This document shows positions 47,201 through 54,909 of a stretch of 64,000 nt of DNA, piece after piece. The notes below the pieces were generated by a model that saw only the letters and a program-made list of their open reading frames with translations, was not told where the DNA came from and made no database searches. A program made the translations under genes and the position numbers. The stretch covers positions 8,251,501 to 8,315,500 of the forward strand of contig NC_088303.1 in assembly GCF_032854445.1 (NCBI RefSeq). The letters are read 5' to 3'. The DNA is from Liolophura sinensis. Taxonomy: Eukaryota > Mollusca > Polyplacophora > Chitonida > Chitonidae. The first letter of the stretch is position 1, and each line of letters starts with the position of its first letter.

Positions 47201-49269
47201 GCCCCCGAATCCCATCAAGACGCAAAAGTGCTGATATAGCCTCTGGGTGGGTGACACATGTCGCTATGGCTGTACAGGCATATTCTCTCTCTTCAGCGCT
47301 TGGACTGGTTAGCTGGAGACAAAAAAAACAGATGAACAAAATCAAAAATGTCAATTTCAATTGGGCTTCAGATCATTTACCCTTTATGGGAGTTCCGCGA
47401 GTGTCTAGTGAAAAGGTAAGGAATTGGACTACCCGGCTTTTTTGTGGATTCCGCACGACTGAAAGACAGGTGAGGGATTATACCCAAAAATGAGCAGTTT
47501 TTATATAAAAGAGTCTGCACCGTCATCCACAGAACGTGTTTATAGGGGCACTATATCTACCCAACTGAGTCATATACAATATGTAATCAGCAAGATCATG
47601 TTCGAATGTTTAATAAGCAGATTTTTCTACAACAGCTCAAAAGTTGGATGAGCTTGTGATGGCCCTAACATGGGTAAAAACGAAATGGTCACCTCATGTT
47701 GAAGCATATAAAAAAGGCCCATGTTTACCACTCCATGAGTGACCAATAAGCATCACATAAGCTCTACAGGAATATTGAGAAACCTTAAAATTATACAAAT
47801 TTGACAAATACACTACTGCTGAATGGGCATTTTCCAATGCTATAACATCAGCAGGACAATATTTTTTTTTTTTTGCACACACCATCTGTTTTTAAGGAGA
47901 TGACACTGCATCTTGCATCCTGGCATTGTAACTGAATGACAGGCATCTGATCCAGGGCATTTATTATAGGAAATTTCCCCCCTATCGACAATTTCCTCTA
48001 CAGGCAAATCCCCTCATGAACATTTTCCCCTTTCAACATTTCCCCCAAAGTATAAAACCACGTTTTTAAAAACACACTTTAAAGTGTATTTTAGATTAGT
48101 TACCACACACATATAGAAAATTTAATTATAGCTTCACCATATTATCAAAGTTTGCAGTATATTTTACCCCAATAATGCATGAAATTATGAATTTGTTTTA
48201 CACATCTGATCTTGGGAATTATACATGATCATTGGCTTCACTGTCTTATAAAAGTTCTACTATAACTTCTAACCAGATTAGTGACACTGAATAAGATAAT
48301 AACACCCGACACTATGATTTTAAAGTGCAAAATTGTCGAGCATGGTATAAATATTGATAGATGCTGCTCAAATTAGAATAAAAATATAAATGTTCATTTC
48401 CTGGTTATATATACATTATATATTTGGGGGAATTGTCCTAGGAGGATTAATGTCCACAGAGGGAACTTATTTATTTGATTGGTGTTTTACGCCGTACTCA
48501 AGAATATTTCACTTATACGACGACGGCCAGCAATATGGTGGGTGGAAACCAGGCAGAGCCCGGGGGAAACCCACAACCATCTGCACGCTGCTGACAGATC
48601 TTCCCACATATGGCCTGAGAGGAAGCCAGCATGAGCTGGACTTGAACTCACAGCGACAGCATTGGTGAGAGGCTCCTGGGCCATAAATCTGCGCTAGTGC
48701 GCTAACCAATAGAGCCATGGAGGCCCGTCATAGAAAGAAATGTCCATAGGGGAAAATGTCCATACGGGGAAATGTGCTAAGGGGAATTATCCATGCGGGG
48801 AAAAATCCTAAGAGAAACTTATCCATTGAGGGAAATGTCCTATGAGGAATTGTCCTTGAGGGGAATGTCCATGGGAGGAATGTCCATAGGGGGAAATGGA
48901 CATACAAAAGTATACCCACAAACCTGCAGAATTACAATAAAAAAATTAAATCGAAAATACAGCATTATTAAAACGCCACCATGGAATTTCAGACATATAT
49001 GCTAGACCCTGTGTACACGCCTCCCAGTGTGCAGTTGTGCAGTTGTAATTGCAGTGGCTGGAGAGGCGCTGAGCAAAACAGACATGTCTGATGTATGCCG
49101 GTGTTGTTGTTGTCACCTTGTCCACAACATAGGCCACAGTATGAGCTGCGCCACCTGGCACCTCAACTTCGCCGTTTGCGGCTTCCTCTCGCTCAAAATC
49201 ACGGACGCTGGGCAAACCAGTAGGCAAGGGCTTCGGAGCTTTGTATTTTTTCTGCTTCGTCTTGCCCAT
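32136..49269 (-). CDS. HEATR3: HEAT repeat-containing protein 3 (Syo1-type ribosomal protein chaperone)
   Basis: HEATR3/Syo1 binds the ribosomal protein uL18 (RPL5), and in fungi also uL5 (RPL11), and takes them to the nucleus for 5S particle assembly. Eighteen exons: 49269-49117, 47312-47140, 46548-46461, 45783-45683, 44924-44815, 43390-43253, 42743-42580, 41950-41885, 41011-40910, 40477-40387, 39283-39177, 38825-38763, 38151-38063, 35850-35714, 35188-35103, 34678-34538, 33135-32962, 32252-32136. All are GT-AG and in phase, giving 699 codons and a TAA; the human protein is about 680 residues. Layout: basic N-terminus (MGKTKQKKYK), ARM-like repeats (about 50-310), a low-complexity acidic insert (about 310-445, with DEGEDWEDMD) matching the acidic loop of Syo1, then HEAT repeats to the end. 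The gene appears intact. Confidence 0.93.
32467..32768 (-). mobile_element. SINE family 2 copy with target duplication
   Basis: On the minus strand: tRNA-like head ggttagctcagtcagtggag (A box) and ccaggattgatcctgggtcg (B box), body, and a gtactcactcactcc-type tail. Target duplication aataaattga (32457-32466) and aataaactga (32769-32778 by offset, one mismatch). It lies in the last HEATR3 intron. Confidence 0.9.
32962..33135 (-). CDS. HEATR3: HEATR3 exon 17
   Basis: DIGLFLVGVACQDTDLWVTA, EALDSIFDVFGED and LKKLDPVLKSK, the most conserved C-terminal HEAT repeat. Acceptor ccccag|, donor AAG|gtaaga, phase 0. Confidence 0.96.
33209..33315 (-). mobile_element. SINE family 1 copy, 3' part
   Basis: Tail and first part of the body (ttgattggtgttttacgaca; gcgaccagcattatgg), head absent. 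HEATR3 intron 16. Confidence 0.8.
33909..34202. mobile_element. MITE-like element with 32-bp inverted ends
   Basis: Left arm tatggtgggtatttgggacc + accttttggta at 33909-33940. The right arm at 34170-34202 is its reverse complement with two mismatches. The 230-bp interior is AT-rich without coding capacity. HEATR3 intron 16. Confidence 0.75.
34538..34678 (-). CDS. HEATR3: HEATR3 exon 16
   Basis: QELEFIFQLGQTCPVSQVRA then NSVRIISTIGCILA, matching the VRVNVVSILGITG repeat. Of the two possible acceptors (ctcag and agag), only ctcagag| at 34679-34680 keeps the frame. Donor AAG|gtaggg, phase 0. Confidence 0.92.
35103..35188 (-). CDS. HEATR3: HEATR3 exon 15
   Basis: LENSSLLEAVTSAMRAVIQ then KMAGLETNK, a HEAT helix pair. 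Acceptor ttacag|, donor AAG|gtacat, phase 0. Confidence 0.92.
35714..35850 (-). CDS. HEATR3: HEATR3 exon 14
   Basis: QTVQSHALLCINNLV and LGGVEKLHKIWLGLLQT. Acceptor tttcag|, donor AAG|gtgcct (weak after GT), phase 1. Confidence 0.9.
35879..35975 (-). mobile_element. Diverged SINE family 1 fragment
   Basis: Tail-like tttattcattttatttcatt, then a body with gctcaagaatttgccactta and gccagcagtcaggtttatg. Just outside HEATR3 exon 14. Confidence 0.55.
36046..36310 (-). mobile_element. Full-length SINE family 1 copy inside the 28-bp array
   Basis: Complete from tail to head (aactgagccacggaggcccc). ccctggagta flanks it on both sides (36036-36045 and 36311-36320), consistent with a target duplication but also with the array's own periodicity. 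Confidence 0.92.
36433..36556 (-). mobile_element. Second SINE family 1 insertion in the same array, head truncated
   Basis: Tail, ttaacgccgtactcaagaat and body to caaccatccgcaggttt; array sequence resumes immediately after. Confidence 0.88.
37029..37500. repeat. 18-bp minisatellite with two alternating unit types
   Basis: Units aactgaatagtggtgcac and accagaatagtggtgcac alternate irregularly over about 26 copies. Three minus-strand frames stay open for about 200 codons because 18 is a multiple of three and the unit lacks stops; I do not call them genes. HEATR3 intron 13. Confidence 0.95.
37697..37930 (-). mobile_element. SINE family 1 copy, tail shortened
   Basis: Body (catatacgatggcagccagc) through the head (gagctggacttgaactcaca, gagaggctcctgggtaattt). 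Only a short gatttatgtatttaag remnant of the tail. HEATR3 intron 13. Confidence 0.85.
38063..38151 (-). CDS. HEATR3: HEATR3 exon 13
   Basis: VLSKANVVKLPADIVKALED then REMWKSIVK. Acceptor ccccag|, donor AG|gtaaaa, phase 2. Confidence 0.9.
38372..38495 (-). mobile_element. SINE family 1 copy, 3' part
   Basis: tttgatttgtgttttacgcc to caaccatctgcagg, head absent. HEATR3 intron 12. Confidence 0.8.
38763..38825 (-). CDS. HEATR3: HEATR3 exon 12
   Basis: NTLCLPTEVHTAF then TSNDLLDK; the human protein has CLSHEVHTAL here. Acceptor ttgtag|, donor AAG|gtaaat, phase 0. Confidence 0.9.
39177..39283 (-). CDS. HEATR3: HEATR3 exon 11 (acidic loop)
   Basis: DEGEDWEDMDSSSSSDD, the acidic serine-rich stretch that in Syo1 contacts ribosomal protein uL5. 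Acceptor tttcag|, donor TTT|gtgagt, phase 0. Confidence 0.93.
39930..40100 (+). repeat. Short tandem repeat, about 33 bp
   Basis: Four to five units containing caccaatatgaccagcataa and tgttacttcaa in HEATR3 intron 10. They continue into the duplicated block listed next. Confidence 0.75.
40040..40290 (+). repeat. Duplicated block, copy 1
   Basis: From gaccagcataacgttatttc through aataacttgcccagtattga to a short SINE-like end (ggatagtggccaggtttat). A near-identical copy in the same orientation is at 41570-41803. Exons 9 and 10 lie between the copies' introns. Confidence 0.85.
40387..40477 (-). CDS. HEATR3: HEATR3 exon 10
   Basis: AVDICLDLEEVQ then YLLTAQQVALELLTNLC, which matches the conserved TAQQTALEI segment. 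Acceptor ttttag|, donor TAG|gtgaag, phase 1. Confidence 0.94.
40910..41011 (-). CDS. HEATR3: HEATR3 exon 9
   Basis: A 34-codon low-complexity exon (QANEKMEEEPVASSSKQ), phase 0 on both sides. Acceptor ttacag|, donor AAG|gtaacg. Little similarity to other species is expected in this linker; frame and splice sites are the support. Confidence 0.75.
41557..41803 (+). repeat. Duplicated block, copy 2
   Basis: Direct copy of 40040-40290 with few substitutions, 1.5 kb away, in HEATR3 intron 8. Confidence 0.85.
41885..41950 (-). CDS. HEATR3: HEATR3 exon 8
   Basis: A 22-codon acidic low-complexity exon (AENGENVAIAEADPG, EEETE). Flanked by tag| and |gtaggc, phase 0 on both sides, so it could be skipped without a frameshift. 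Confidence 0.75.
42580..42743 (-). CDS. HEATR3: HEATR3 exon 7
   Basis: GILCNSNSQVISQASGGVVV, TKLTEVLTQDP and RLKSACEKLN. Acceptor ctgtag|, donor AAA|gtgagt, phase 0. Confidence 0.9.
43253..43390 (-). CDS. HEATR3: HEATR3 exon 6
   Basis: QCLYSVSEDNPES, STLESVVGCD and LLLLRTLAI. Acceptor ccgcag|, donor TAG|gtatgt, phase 1. Confidence 0.93.
43482..43686. mobile_element. MITE-like element, family A, copy 3 (diverged)
   Basis: Left end aattgctcaaccttttcgc, right end gtgaaaaagttgaagaatta. Interior shares tttcagcgcaatttatacac with the other copies. HEATR3 intron 5. Confidence 0.5.
44370..44507 (-). mobile_element. SINE family 1 copy, 3' part
   Basis: ttatttacttatttatttga through gacggcggccagcattatgg to caggttgctggaagacc. 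A short internal deletion removes the ggtggaaacc stretch. HEATR3 intron 5. Confidence 0.83.
44815..44924 (-). CDS. HEATR3: HEATR3 exon 5
   Basis: ESTELAVTVFNKENLGRFLL then CLNTEKYGFPLAVAA, matching the FNKEG-type repeat of the human protein. Acceptor tttcag|, donor CAG|gtgagg, phase 1. Confidence 0.93.
45435..45510 (-). mobile_element. SINE head remnant
   Basis: Only the tRNA-like head region is left (gctcctgggtcactgtgcca ... cggccacagaggccctg). HEATR3 intron 4. Confidence 0.6.
45683..45783 (-). CDS. HEATR3: HEATR3 exon 4
   Basis: YGVDWIPEHSQAKRKAD then EIYTQAVHLLANL. Acceptor ttgcag|, donor TG|gttagt, phase 2. Confidence 0.9.
46461..46548 (-). CDS. HEATR3: HEATR3 exon 3
   Basis: NISVDGGPDVCKKLVLKDVL then TPLIALLNE, an ARM repeat. 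Acceptor tctcag|, donor GAG|gtttgt, phase 0. Confidence 0.92.
47140..47312 (-). CDS. HEATR3: HEATR3 exon 2
   Basis: First ARM repeats: LTSPSAEEREYACTAIA, LDGIRGLAPLIVD, IRQSALGALR. Acceptor ctccag|, donor AAG|gtagat, phase 2. Confidence 0.94.
47950..48905. mobile_element. Fold-back-like element with repeat-filled inverted arms
   Basis: Left arm (47950-48055): repeated tttcccc and gacaatttcc-type motifs. Right arm (48424-48462 and 48726-48905): the same motifs inverted, ggggaaatgtcc, ggggaattgtcc, about ten copies. About 370 bp of AT-rich sequence lies between. A SINE (48463-48725) has landed in the right arm. It occupies HEATR3 intron 1 and codes for nothing. Confidence 0.6.
48463..48725 (-). 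mobile_element. Full-length SINE family 1 copy
   Basis: Complete tail (ttatttatttgattggtg), body and head (aaccaatagagccatggagg). Inserted in the right arm of the fold-back-like element. Confidence 0.9.
49117..49269 (-). CDS. HEATR3: HEATR3 exon 1
   Basis: Starts MGKTKQKKYKAPKPLPTG, the conserved basic leader expected to act in nuclear import. ATG in good context (G at -3 and +4). Donor AAG|gtgaca, phase 0. Confidence 0.93.
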
Positions 49270-49400
49270 GTCGACTACATGTCGTTGGAAATCGAAAATT
49301 TATCGAGAACTTTCATCACCAAAACATTTCTCGGCGTGCTCCACGTGGGCTGACATTTTAAAAGTGACGTACCGGTAACGTCAAACAGAGCTAGAAGCCA
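49270..49400 (-). promoter_or_regulatory. HEATR3 promoter: E-box and CRE-like sites
   Basis: A CACGTG E-box at 49342-49347, TGACGTAC at 49365-49372 and TAACGTCA at 49376-49383 lie 70-115 bp upstream of the ATG. E-boxes of this type are bound by MYC/MAX-class factors, which often drive ribosome-assembly genes. Function here is inferred only. Confidence 0.55.
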
Positions 49401-51112
49401 AGTTCTGCGACACCTTTGCGTATAACTAGTGTCGAGCTGCTGTGACCTCGAAAGGTGCGTCTATTCTCTAGAGCACGGTATATTGTCAGTCTAAGATTAT
49501 TTAATACTCTCTAAATGTAATTGCTATGTGGTCGGCAAATCCACTATTAAGGTTTCGTGTACCGGTAGCTGTAAGGGTGTGAGGCCAAATACATGTGTGA
49601 ACTGCAGAGGGTTTGGCCTTATGTACCCTACTCGCACATTTAAATCTATATGCAGACATTGACCTACAAGTAACAGATTAAAGGACTTCAGGCTTATATA
49701 TCTTGCTTTGCCAAAGTGGGTTAGTGGTCTGTATGCTTTATCATGACCATTGAATTTACCTGTAATTTATAAAAGTTATCTAGAACGGTCTGTTCTATTT
49801 TGGTCTACACGTACGGACATTAATTGGGCCTATTTTCCAATTAGTATCTGCAGGTTTTTGACCAGTAATAATTATAAAGATGGCCAGAGGGATTCGCTTT
49901 CAACCAGTGGGCATTATTTTTGCATGAGAGAAGTACATAAATCATTTTTTCATCATTTTTTTTTCAGATTAAAGAACTGTTTCATTTTTTGTGGGGTTTT
50001 TGTGTGTGTCATTCTATTATTTTTGTTTAACAACTATGCCTGCATGTATTTGATATAGGCTGCATATTGGCCCAGGCCTGTTTTTTATTATTATTATTTA
50101 GTTAAATTTAGTTCATTATTTTCTTAGTTATGTATTTATTACCAACACTATAGGCCTGTAAACTGTGTTGTATTCGTGACAGGTTGTAGACTGTGTTAGC
50201 AAAGGATAGCTCCAAGAACAGCCACATAAGGTGCGCTTTCACAGCTGTGTTTTGTCTTTCTTCAAAATCATACAGTCTGAAATCTGATGTATGGCTGTAC
50301 GGCATCATATATTGGTCCTCTGTGGTTAGCGTGCTAGCCCAACGCAATCAGTCAGTCTCTCGCCTATGGGGTCGCTGTGAGTTCAAGTCCAGCTCATGTT
50401 AGTTGCCCCACCAGTCGTATGTGGGTAGGCCTGGCAGCAACCTGTGAATGGTCGTGAGTTTCCCCTGGGCTCTACAAGGTTTCTTCCTACCGTAATAATG
50501 GCCGCCGTCGTATATGTGAAACATTCTTAAAAGACTGTGAGAAAACTTCTGGTCTCTCACTGCATGGCTCATTTATTGACAAGGGTCACTTTCTCGTTTA
50601 TAACAGCCCATCGGCCAATGGGGTAATTACAATGGGATCCAATATACAGCTCATATGATAGAAAGGCGGCTGTTTCGATTAAATCAGGATGCATTGATGT
50701 GTCACTGGTTTACGCCATGACCAAGAATTTCTGTTAAGGATGACAGACTGCCAGGTACCTTAATTCTTTAATTACAATACCTGTTACAAAATAATACCAT
50801 GTTATATCATCCCGTATATTAAGCTTTTGCTGCAGCCGTCGTGAGTGATATACACATGTGAGTATATGGTGTAAAATCCCAATCAAATAAATACGTAAGT
50901 AAATAAATATTTGAAAGCTTCGAAGTATACTGTGTGTGCAGACATGCGTATTTATAAAATATATATTTATTGGTGAATGTCAAGGTTCCTTATACAGTAT
51001 AGTCTTGAAATAATAAGTGTACGAGTAAAGGGCTGTAAGTCCTTATATATATTCTTCATTTAGTTATTAGTCTCAGTTTCATACATTTCAGTCCAGTCAA
51101 CTATACAGCAAC
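49401..51112. other. Intergenic region between divergent genes
   Basis: Between HEATR3 (minus) and the CPBP gene (plus). It contains a plus-strand SINE at 50310-50535 and a separate SINE tail at 50840-50910. No other gene seen. Confidence 0.6.
50310..50535 (+). mobile_element. SINE family 1 copy, tail missing
   Basis: Diverged head (ggtcctctgtggttagcgtg, tgtgagttcaagtccagctc) and body to gccgtcgtatatgtgaaac. Its tail may be the fragment at 50840-50910 (tcaaataaatacgtaagtaa), which would make the roughly 300 bp between them an insertion. Confidence 0.75.
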
Positions 51113-51298
51113 ATGGAATCGTCCTCCTGTTTGACTTTTGCCGCTATGGTGAATGCAGTAGTAACTTTGTGGGTTTGCATCGGGAGACAATGGTCCTTCT
51201 CATTTCTGGCAAACGCAATGTTTTTCCCAACCATCCTGTCCGTCTTCTTCGTAGACAGTATCTCAGGCTTTTTTGTGGAGATCCTTGGACTTAATCAA
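51113..51298 (+). CDS. CPBP-like gene exon 1
   Basis: 62 codons, MESSSCLTFAAMVNA to EILGLNQ; donor CAA|gtaagg, phase 0. Two membrane segments. Confidence 0.7.
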
Positions 51299-54084
51299 GT
51301 AAGGTTAAAGGCCTGGGACTTAGTCATGTATAAGATTAAAGGATATGAAGGTGATACAAAATTTTGGGAATTCAAAATGGTCATGCATGCAATTATGTTT
51401 TCGGATTTTACAGGTGGTTATTTAAATTGACTACCCGACAATGGACGAAAACGTGCACAATATCGTCAATTTGCAGCTGAAAGGACAAGACAGCAGTTGG
51501 CTAAAACCTATTTCAATGGAAATTTAAAAAGTATCACATTTTATAATTTTTATGAGATTTCACCGAATGAGACGTAAATCAAAATGACAATGCTGCACAA
51601 ATGGCTGCTGTGGCCACAGACCCCAATTAGTTTTCTACAAGCGACAGTGTAAATGTTTAGCGCTGTAGCTCAGTCCCAAACATTCCGTGGCCAATAAGCT
51701 TTGGTGCATACCTGGCTCAACCTGTGAGAAACAAGCCATAGAAGTCTTTACATAGGTTGACCGTCAAAATCTGGACCTTTTTTATGCCGGCAGCTTGGAG
51801 GGGTGCCTAGCTTCATCACAATTTGTCCCCTTGTGTCCTCTCGCCCAGAATTTCAAACTGTCGTCATTAAAACTCATACCTGCCCAAAGCTTAGACAGTT
51901 TCCATCATCTTGATACCAAGCATGCACCTGTACACCAAAAATGGCAGGCTGGCAGCAAAAAAGACTTTAAAAAAGAAATTTAACTAGTTAAATTTTATTC
52001 CTTTGTTTTTCTCGCAAACAAGGGATGTTTGTTTTCTATATTATTTTATAAAATACAGTAAAATTATTGAAACACCGCTACAAAATTGAAGTATAAAATC
52101 CAGCGACAGTGGAATGCCCAGATCAGCCACAGTGGTGCTTAGATTTATTTCCTTTTGTTTCATAACTGAGCATGAATCTATAGTTGTATCCTATTGTAAT
52201 TTTGTAAACATTTAATTTAATTTAATTTAGCTGTGTCAAGACGAAGTTTCACTAGACTTTTACTGGGTTCAAAAAAATCTTAAAAAATGTTTAATGTCGG
52301 TTTAGGATACTTTGAATGGTAGTCTTTCAGTTGATATAAACATTAGTTATGCGCTTTCTGTCACTTTAAATCATTGTTTCTGGCAGTATATATGTTTTTA
52401 TCCGCTTTCTTGACATGCTTTGTTGACGGGGGACTAAAAATTTCACCCTTGGGGCCTGTCGTGATTTTACCGAAATAATGTTGAGTGCTGCTTGAAATCC
52501 GAAACAAACATTTAAACTTTTCCATTTACAGATTGTCTGGTCCTTGGTATATTCAGTCTTATCTGTTGGAATTGTCTATGCGGCAGTTTGGGCATGTGTG
52601 GGACTGGATCTGATGATGGGATGGGGGAAATGGAGTAAGTGACCCATAATCTTAATGATCTGCATATAAGGTCATCAACTTGTATCTTAAAGTTTATCTT
52701 TGAGGGTGTCATGCGACACACGCAGCCTCTCCATATGTGTCTGTGCTTCGAAGCAGACATTTGTATATCAGCCGTCAACCTAGAAAGATGTCTCAAAATC
52801 AATTACCAAAACAACGTTTAACCCCGTGACCTTTGCTTCAGCATCATTCGCTCGGGCCTCCTTTCTCGACATGGTTTAGGCCTCCCTATATAATCTTTCC
52901 TACATAGGCCCAAGTTATGACCAAGGACGTTTGGCATTCAAATGATGCTCCCATTGGACACGACTGAAACGACATGGCCTAGTCAAGCCAACCAGGTTTC
53001 AACACTTGCCCTCCGCAATCACCCTTGGGCAGTCTAGGGCTATAGGCAGCCCATAGGCCTACCCTACGACCAGAAATAACGTATGGTCTATTTAACAAGT
53101 TAATTTATTCCCCTGAGAAAGATAAATGAAGAATAATTATTCAGGGCTCGTCAATAAATCTTAATAGCATAAATACGTTATTTCCTAAATATGTAGATGT
53201 AGATTTATTTTGCTCTTTGGTACCACACGCTTTCCGTAATATTGTTTGATAAACCCTTCAGGCGATGAAGTGGAAAACGACGTGGGGCGGGGGGGGGGGG
53301 GGGGGTATGCGACATTCTTTTTTTCTGTAAAAACAACTATACATGTTACATTTTCCCCGTGAAATGACGACGGGCTTACATGCATGCTGTTTATATGCAT
53401 CCGTCTTTATCCCTCTTGATTGCCCCAGCAACCCGATCTTGCATATAAAGTGCAATATCCAGGAAATTTTGCGACAGTCGTTTTAGCGTAGCACTTGGTA
53501 TGACACTCATTGTTCATGCAACAAACGGATTAGACGATCTGGATCCCACAAGTGCAGATTAAAATAAAATATGCATACTTCCACATGCACGATGGGGCAT
53601 TGTCAATGCAGGAATTTATGGTCTTTTACCTATGGAAAGTCGAAATTTTAACTTAAGAAAGTCAAACTGTAGAGAAAAAATGTTTAAATTTCACTTAAAG
53701 TCAAATTGTCCTAGGAAAATAACTCCAAATTTTCACTTTTTAATGACGAAATTTTTCCCCTCAGTTATTTATTTTTTTATTTTGCTTTGACCGTGACACC
53801 CGTAGGCTTCCTTAGACTGGCCCCATAGAGAAGTATAAATCTGTATAAATCTGTCTCATTCGGAATGTGGAGGTATGTTCGGAATAACTATGTTATCTAT
53901 GTCTGATTTGTGTCGGTGTTGCCTCTGTTTCAGTTGAGAAACCAACTGGCAATGGAATACATGACCACAACAGTATCCAGTGGCGGGGTTTTCTTCGAGC
54001 TGCCGGCGAGGAGATTGGTTGGCGATGCTATCTCTTACCCTGTTTGATGAACAGTATGTCTCCTTTCATGGCCCTGTGTGTAAG
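51113..54084 (+). CDS. CPBP/ABI-type intramembrane protease-like membrane protein (first three exons)
   Basis: Exons 51113-51298, 52532-52634 and 53934-54084, all GT-AG and in phase, give about 146 residues. The start ATG has a strong context (A at -3, G at +4). Exon 1 encodes hydrophobic segments (FAAMVNAVVTLWVCI and FFPTILSVFFVDSISGFFV), exon 2 another (LVYSVLSVGIVYAAVWACV), and exon 3 carries GEEIGWRCYLLP. EExxxR followed by a helix is motif 1 of the CPBP family (glutamate proteases that include Rce1 and many bacterial immunity-type proteins); EEIGWRGxLLP is the bacterial-type form, here with C in place of the usual G. Motif 2 (FxxxH) and motif 3 (HxxxN/B) were not found, so the gene is incomplete in what I can see. 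Further exons could lie in 54-64 kb or beyond. Confidence 0.7.
51608..51770 (+). repeat. Dispersed repeat, copy 1
   Basis: Contains cattccgtggccaataagct, tggtgcatacctggctcaac and ctgtgagaaacaag; about 80 percent like 54748-54905. Both copies are in CPBP-gene introns. Confidence 0.75.
52532..52634 (+). CDS. CPBP-like gene exon 2
   Basis: IVWSLVYSVLSVGIVYAAVW then DLMMGWGKW; acceptor ttacag|, donor A|gtaagt, phase 1. One membrane segment and a loop. Confidence 0.72.
53289..53305 (+). repeat. G17 homopolymer
   Basis: Run of 17 guanines in intron 2 of the CPBP gene. Length may be affected by sequencing error. Confidence 0.9.
53934..54084 (+). CDS. CPBP-like gene exon 3 (motif 1)
   Basis: Loop WRGFLRAAGEEIGWRCYLLP, then CLMNSMSPFMALCV; acceptor tttcag|, donor AAG|gtaagt, phase 2. 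The two glutamates and the arginine of motif 1 are intact. Confidence 0.78.
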
Positions 54085-54089
54085 GTAAG

Positions 54090-54595
54090 TAACTATCTCA
54101 CTGGTTGTGTGGTTGTTTGCTTCCATTGTCACTGGTTGTGGGCCTTAGTGACAAGCGGTTGATGACGCTCGTGTGGCCGTTTGCTCGCACCCTCACAGGT
54201 TGTGGGTCTTAGTGACAAGCGGTTGATGACGCTCGTGGGGCCGTCTGCGCGCACTCTCACTGGTTGTGGGTGTTAGTGACAAGCGGTTGATGACGTTCGT
54301 GTGGCCGTTTGCTCGCACTGTCATTTGTTGCAGGCCTTGGGGGCAAGCGGTTGATGACGCTCGTGTAGCCGTTTGCGAGCACTCTCTCTGGTTGCGGGCC
54401 TTAGTGGCAAGCGGTTGATGACGCTCGTGTGGCCGTTTGCGAGCACTCTCACTGGTTGCGGGCCTTGGTGACAAGCGGTTGATGACGCTCGTGTGGCCGT
54501 TTGCGCCCACTCTCACTGGTTCCGGACCTTGGTGGCAAGCGGTTGATGACGCTCGTGGAGCCGCTTGCGCAGTCTAACGTTCGTTCAAGACCGCT
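54090..54595 (+). repeat. 63-bp minisatellite, about 8 copies
   Basis: Unit with cactggttgtgggccttagt, gacaagcggttgatgacgct and cgtgtggccgtttgctcgca. It begins within a few bases of the exon 3 donor of the CPBP gene. Confidence 0.93.
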
Positions 54596-54747
54596 TGTCT
54601 CACACCAGTATGGTGTGCACATCTGTACATCTCACGTGGGAGATATGGTCAATTGGTTTACCCAGGCAGTCCTCTTTCCTCCACTTCTAAAAACTCGTGA
54701 GTTTGTTAAACAACAATCAATTATAAAAAGATTAATTAATAAGACCC

Positions 54748-54905
54748 AGGAGGCCTCAGACCCCCATTAATTTTCATAAGCGACAATGTTAACGTCTAGA
54801 TCTGTAGCTAAGTCACAAACATTCCGTGGCCAATAAACTTTGGTGCATACCTGGTCCAGCCTGTGAGAAACAAGTTATAAAAATCTTGACATTGGTTGAC
54901 GGAAG
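54748..54905 (+). repeat. Dispersed repeat, copy 2
   Basis: Same orientation as 51608-51770, sharing cattccgtggccaataaact and cctgtgagaaacaag. Confidence 0.75.
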
Positions 54906-54909
54906 TTGT

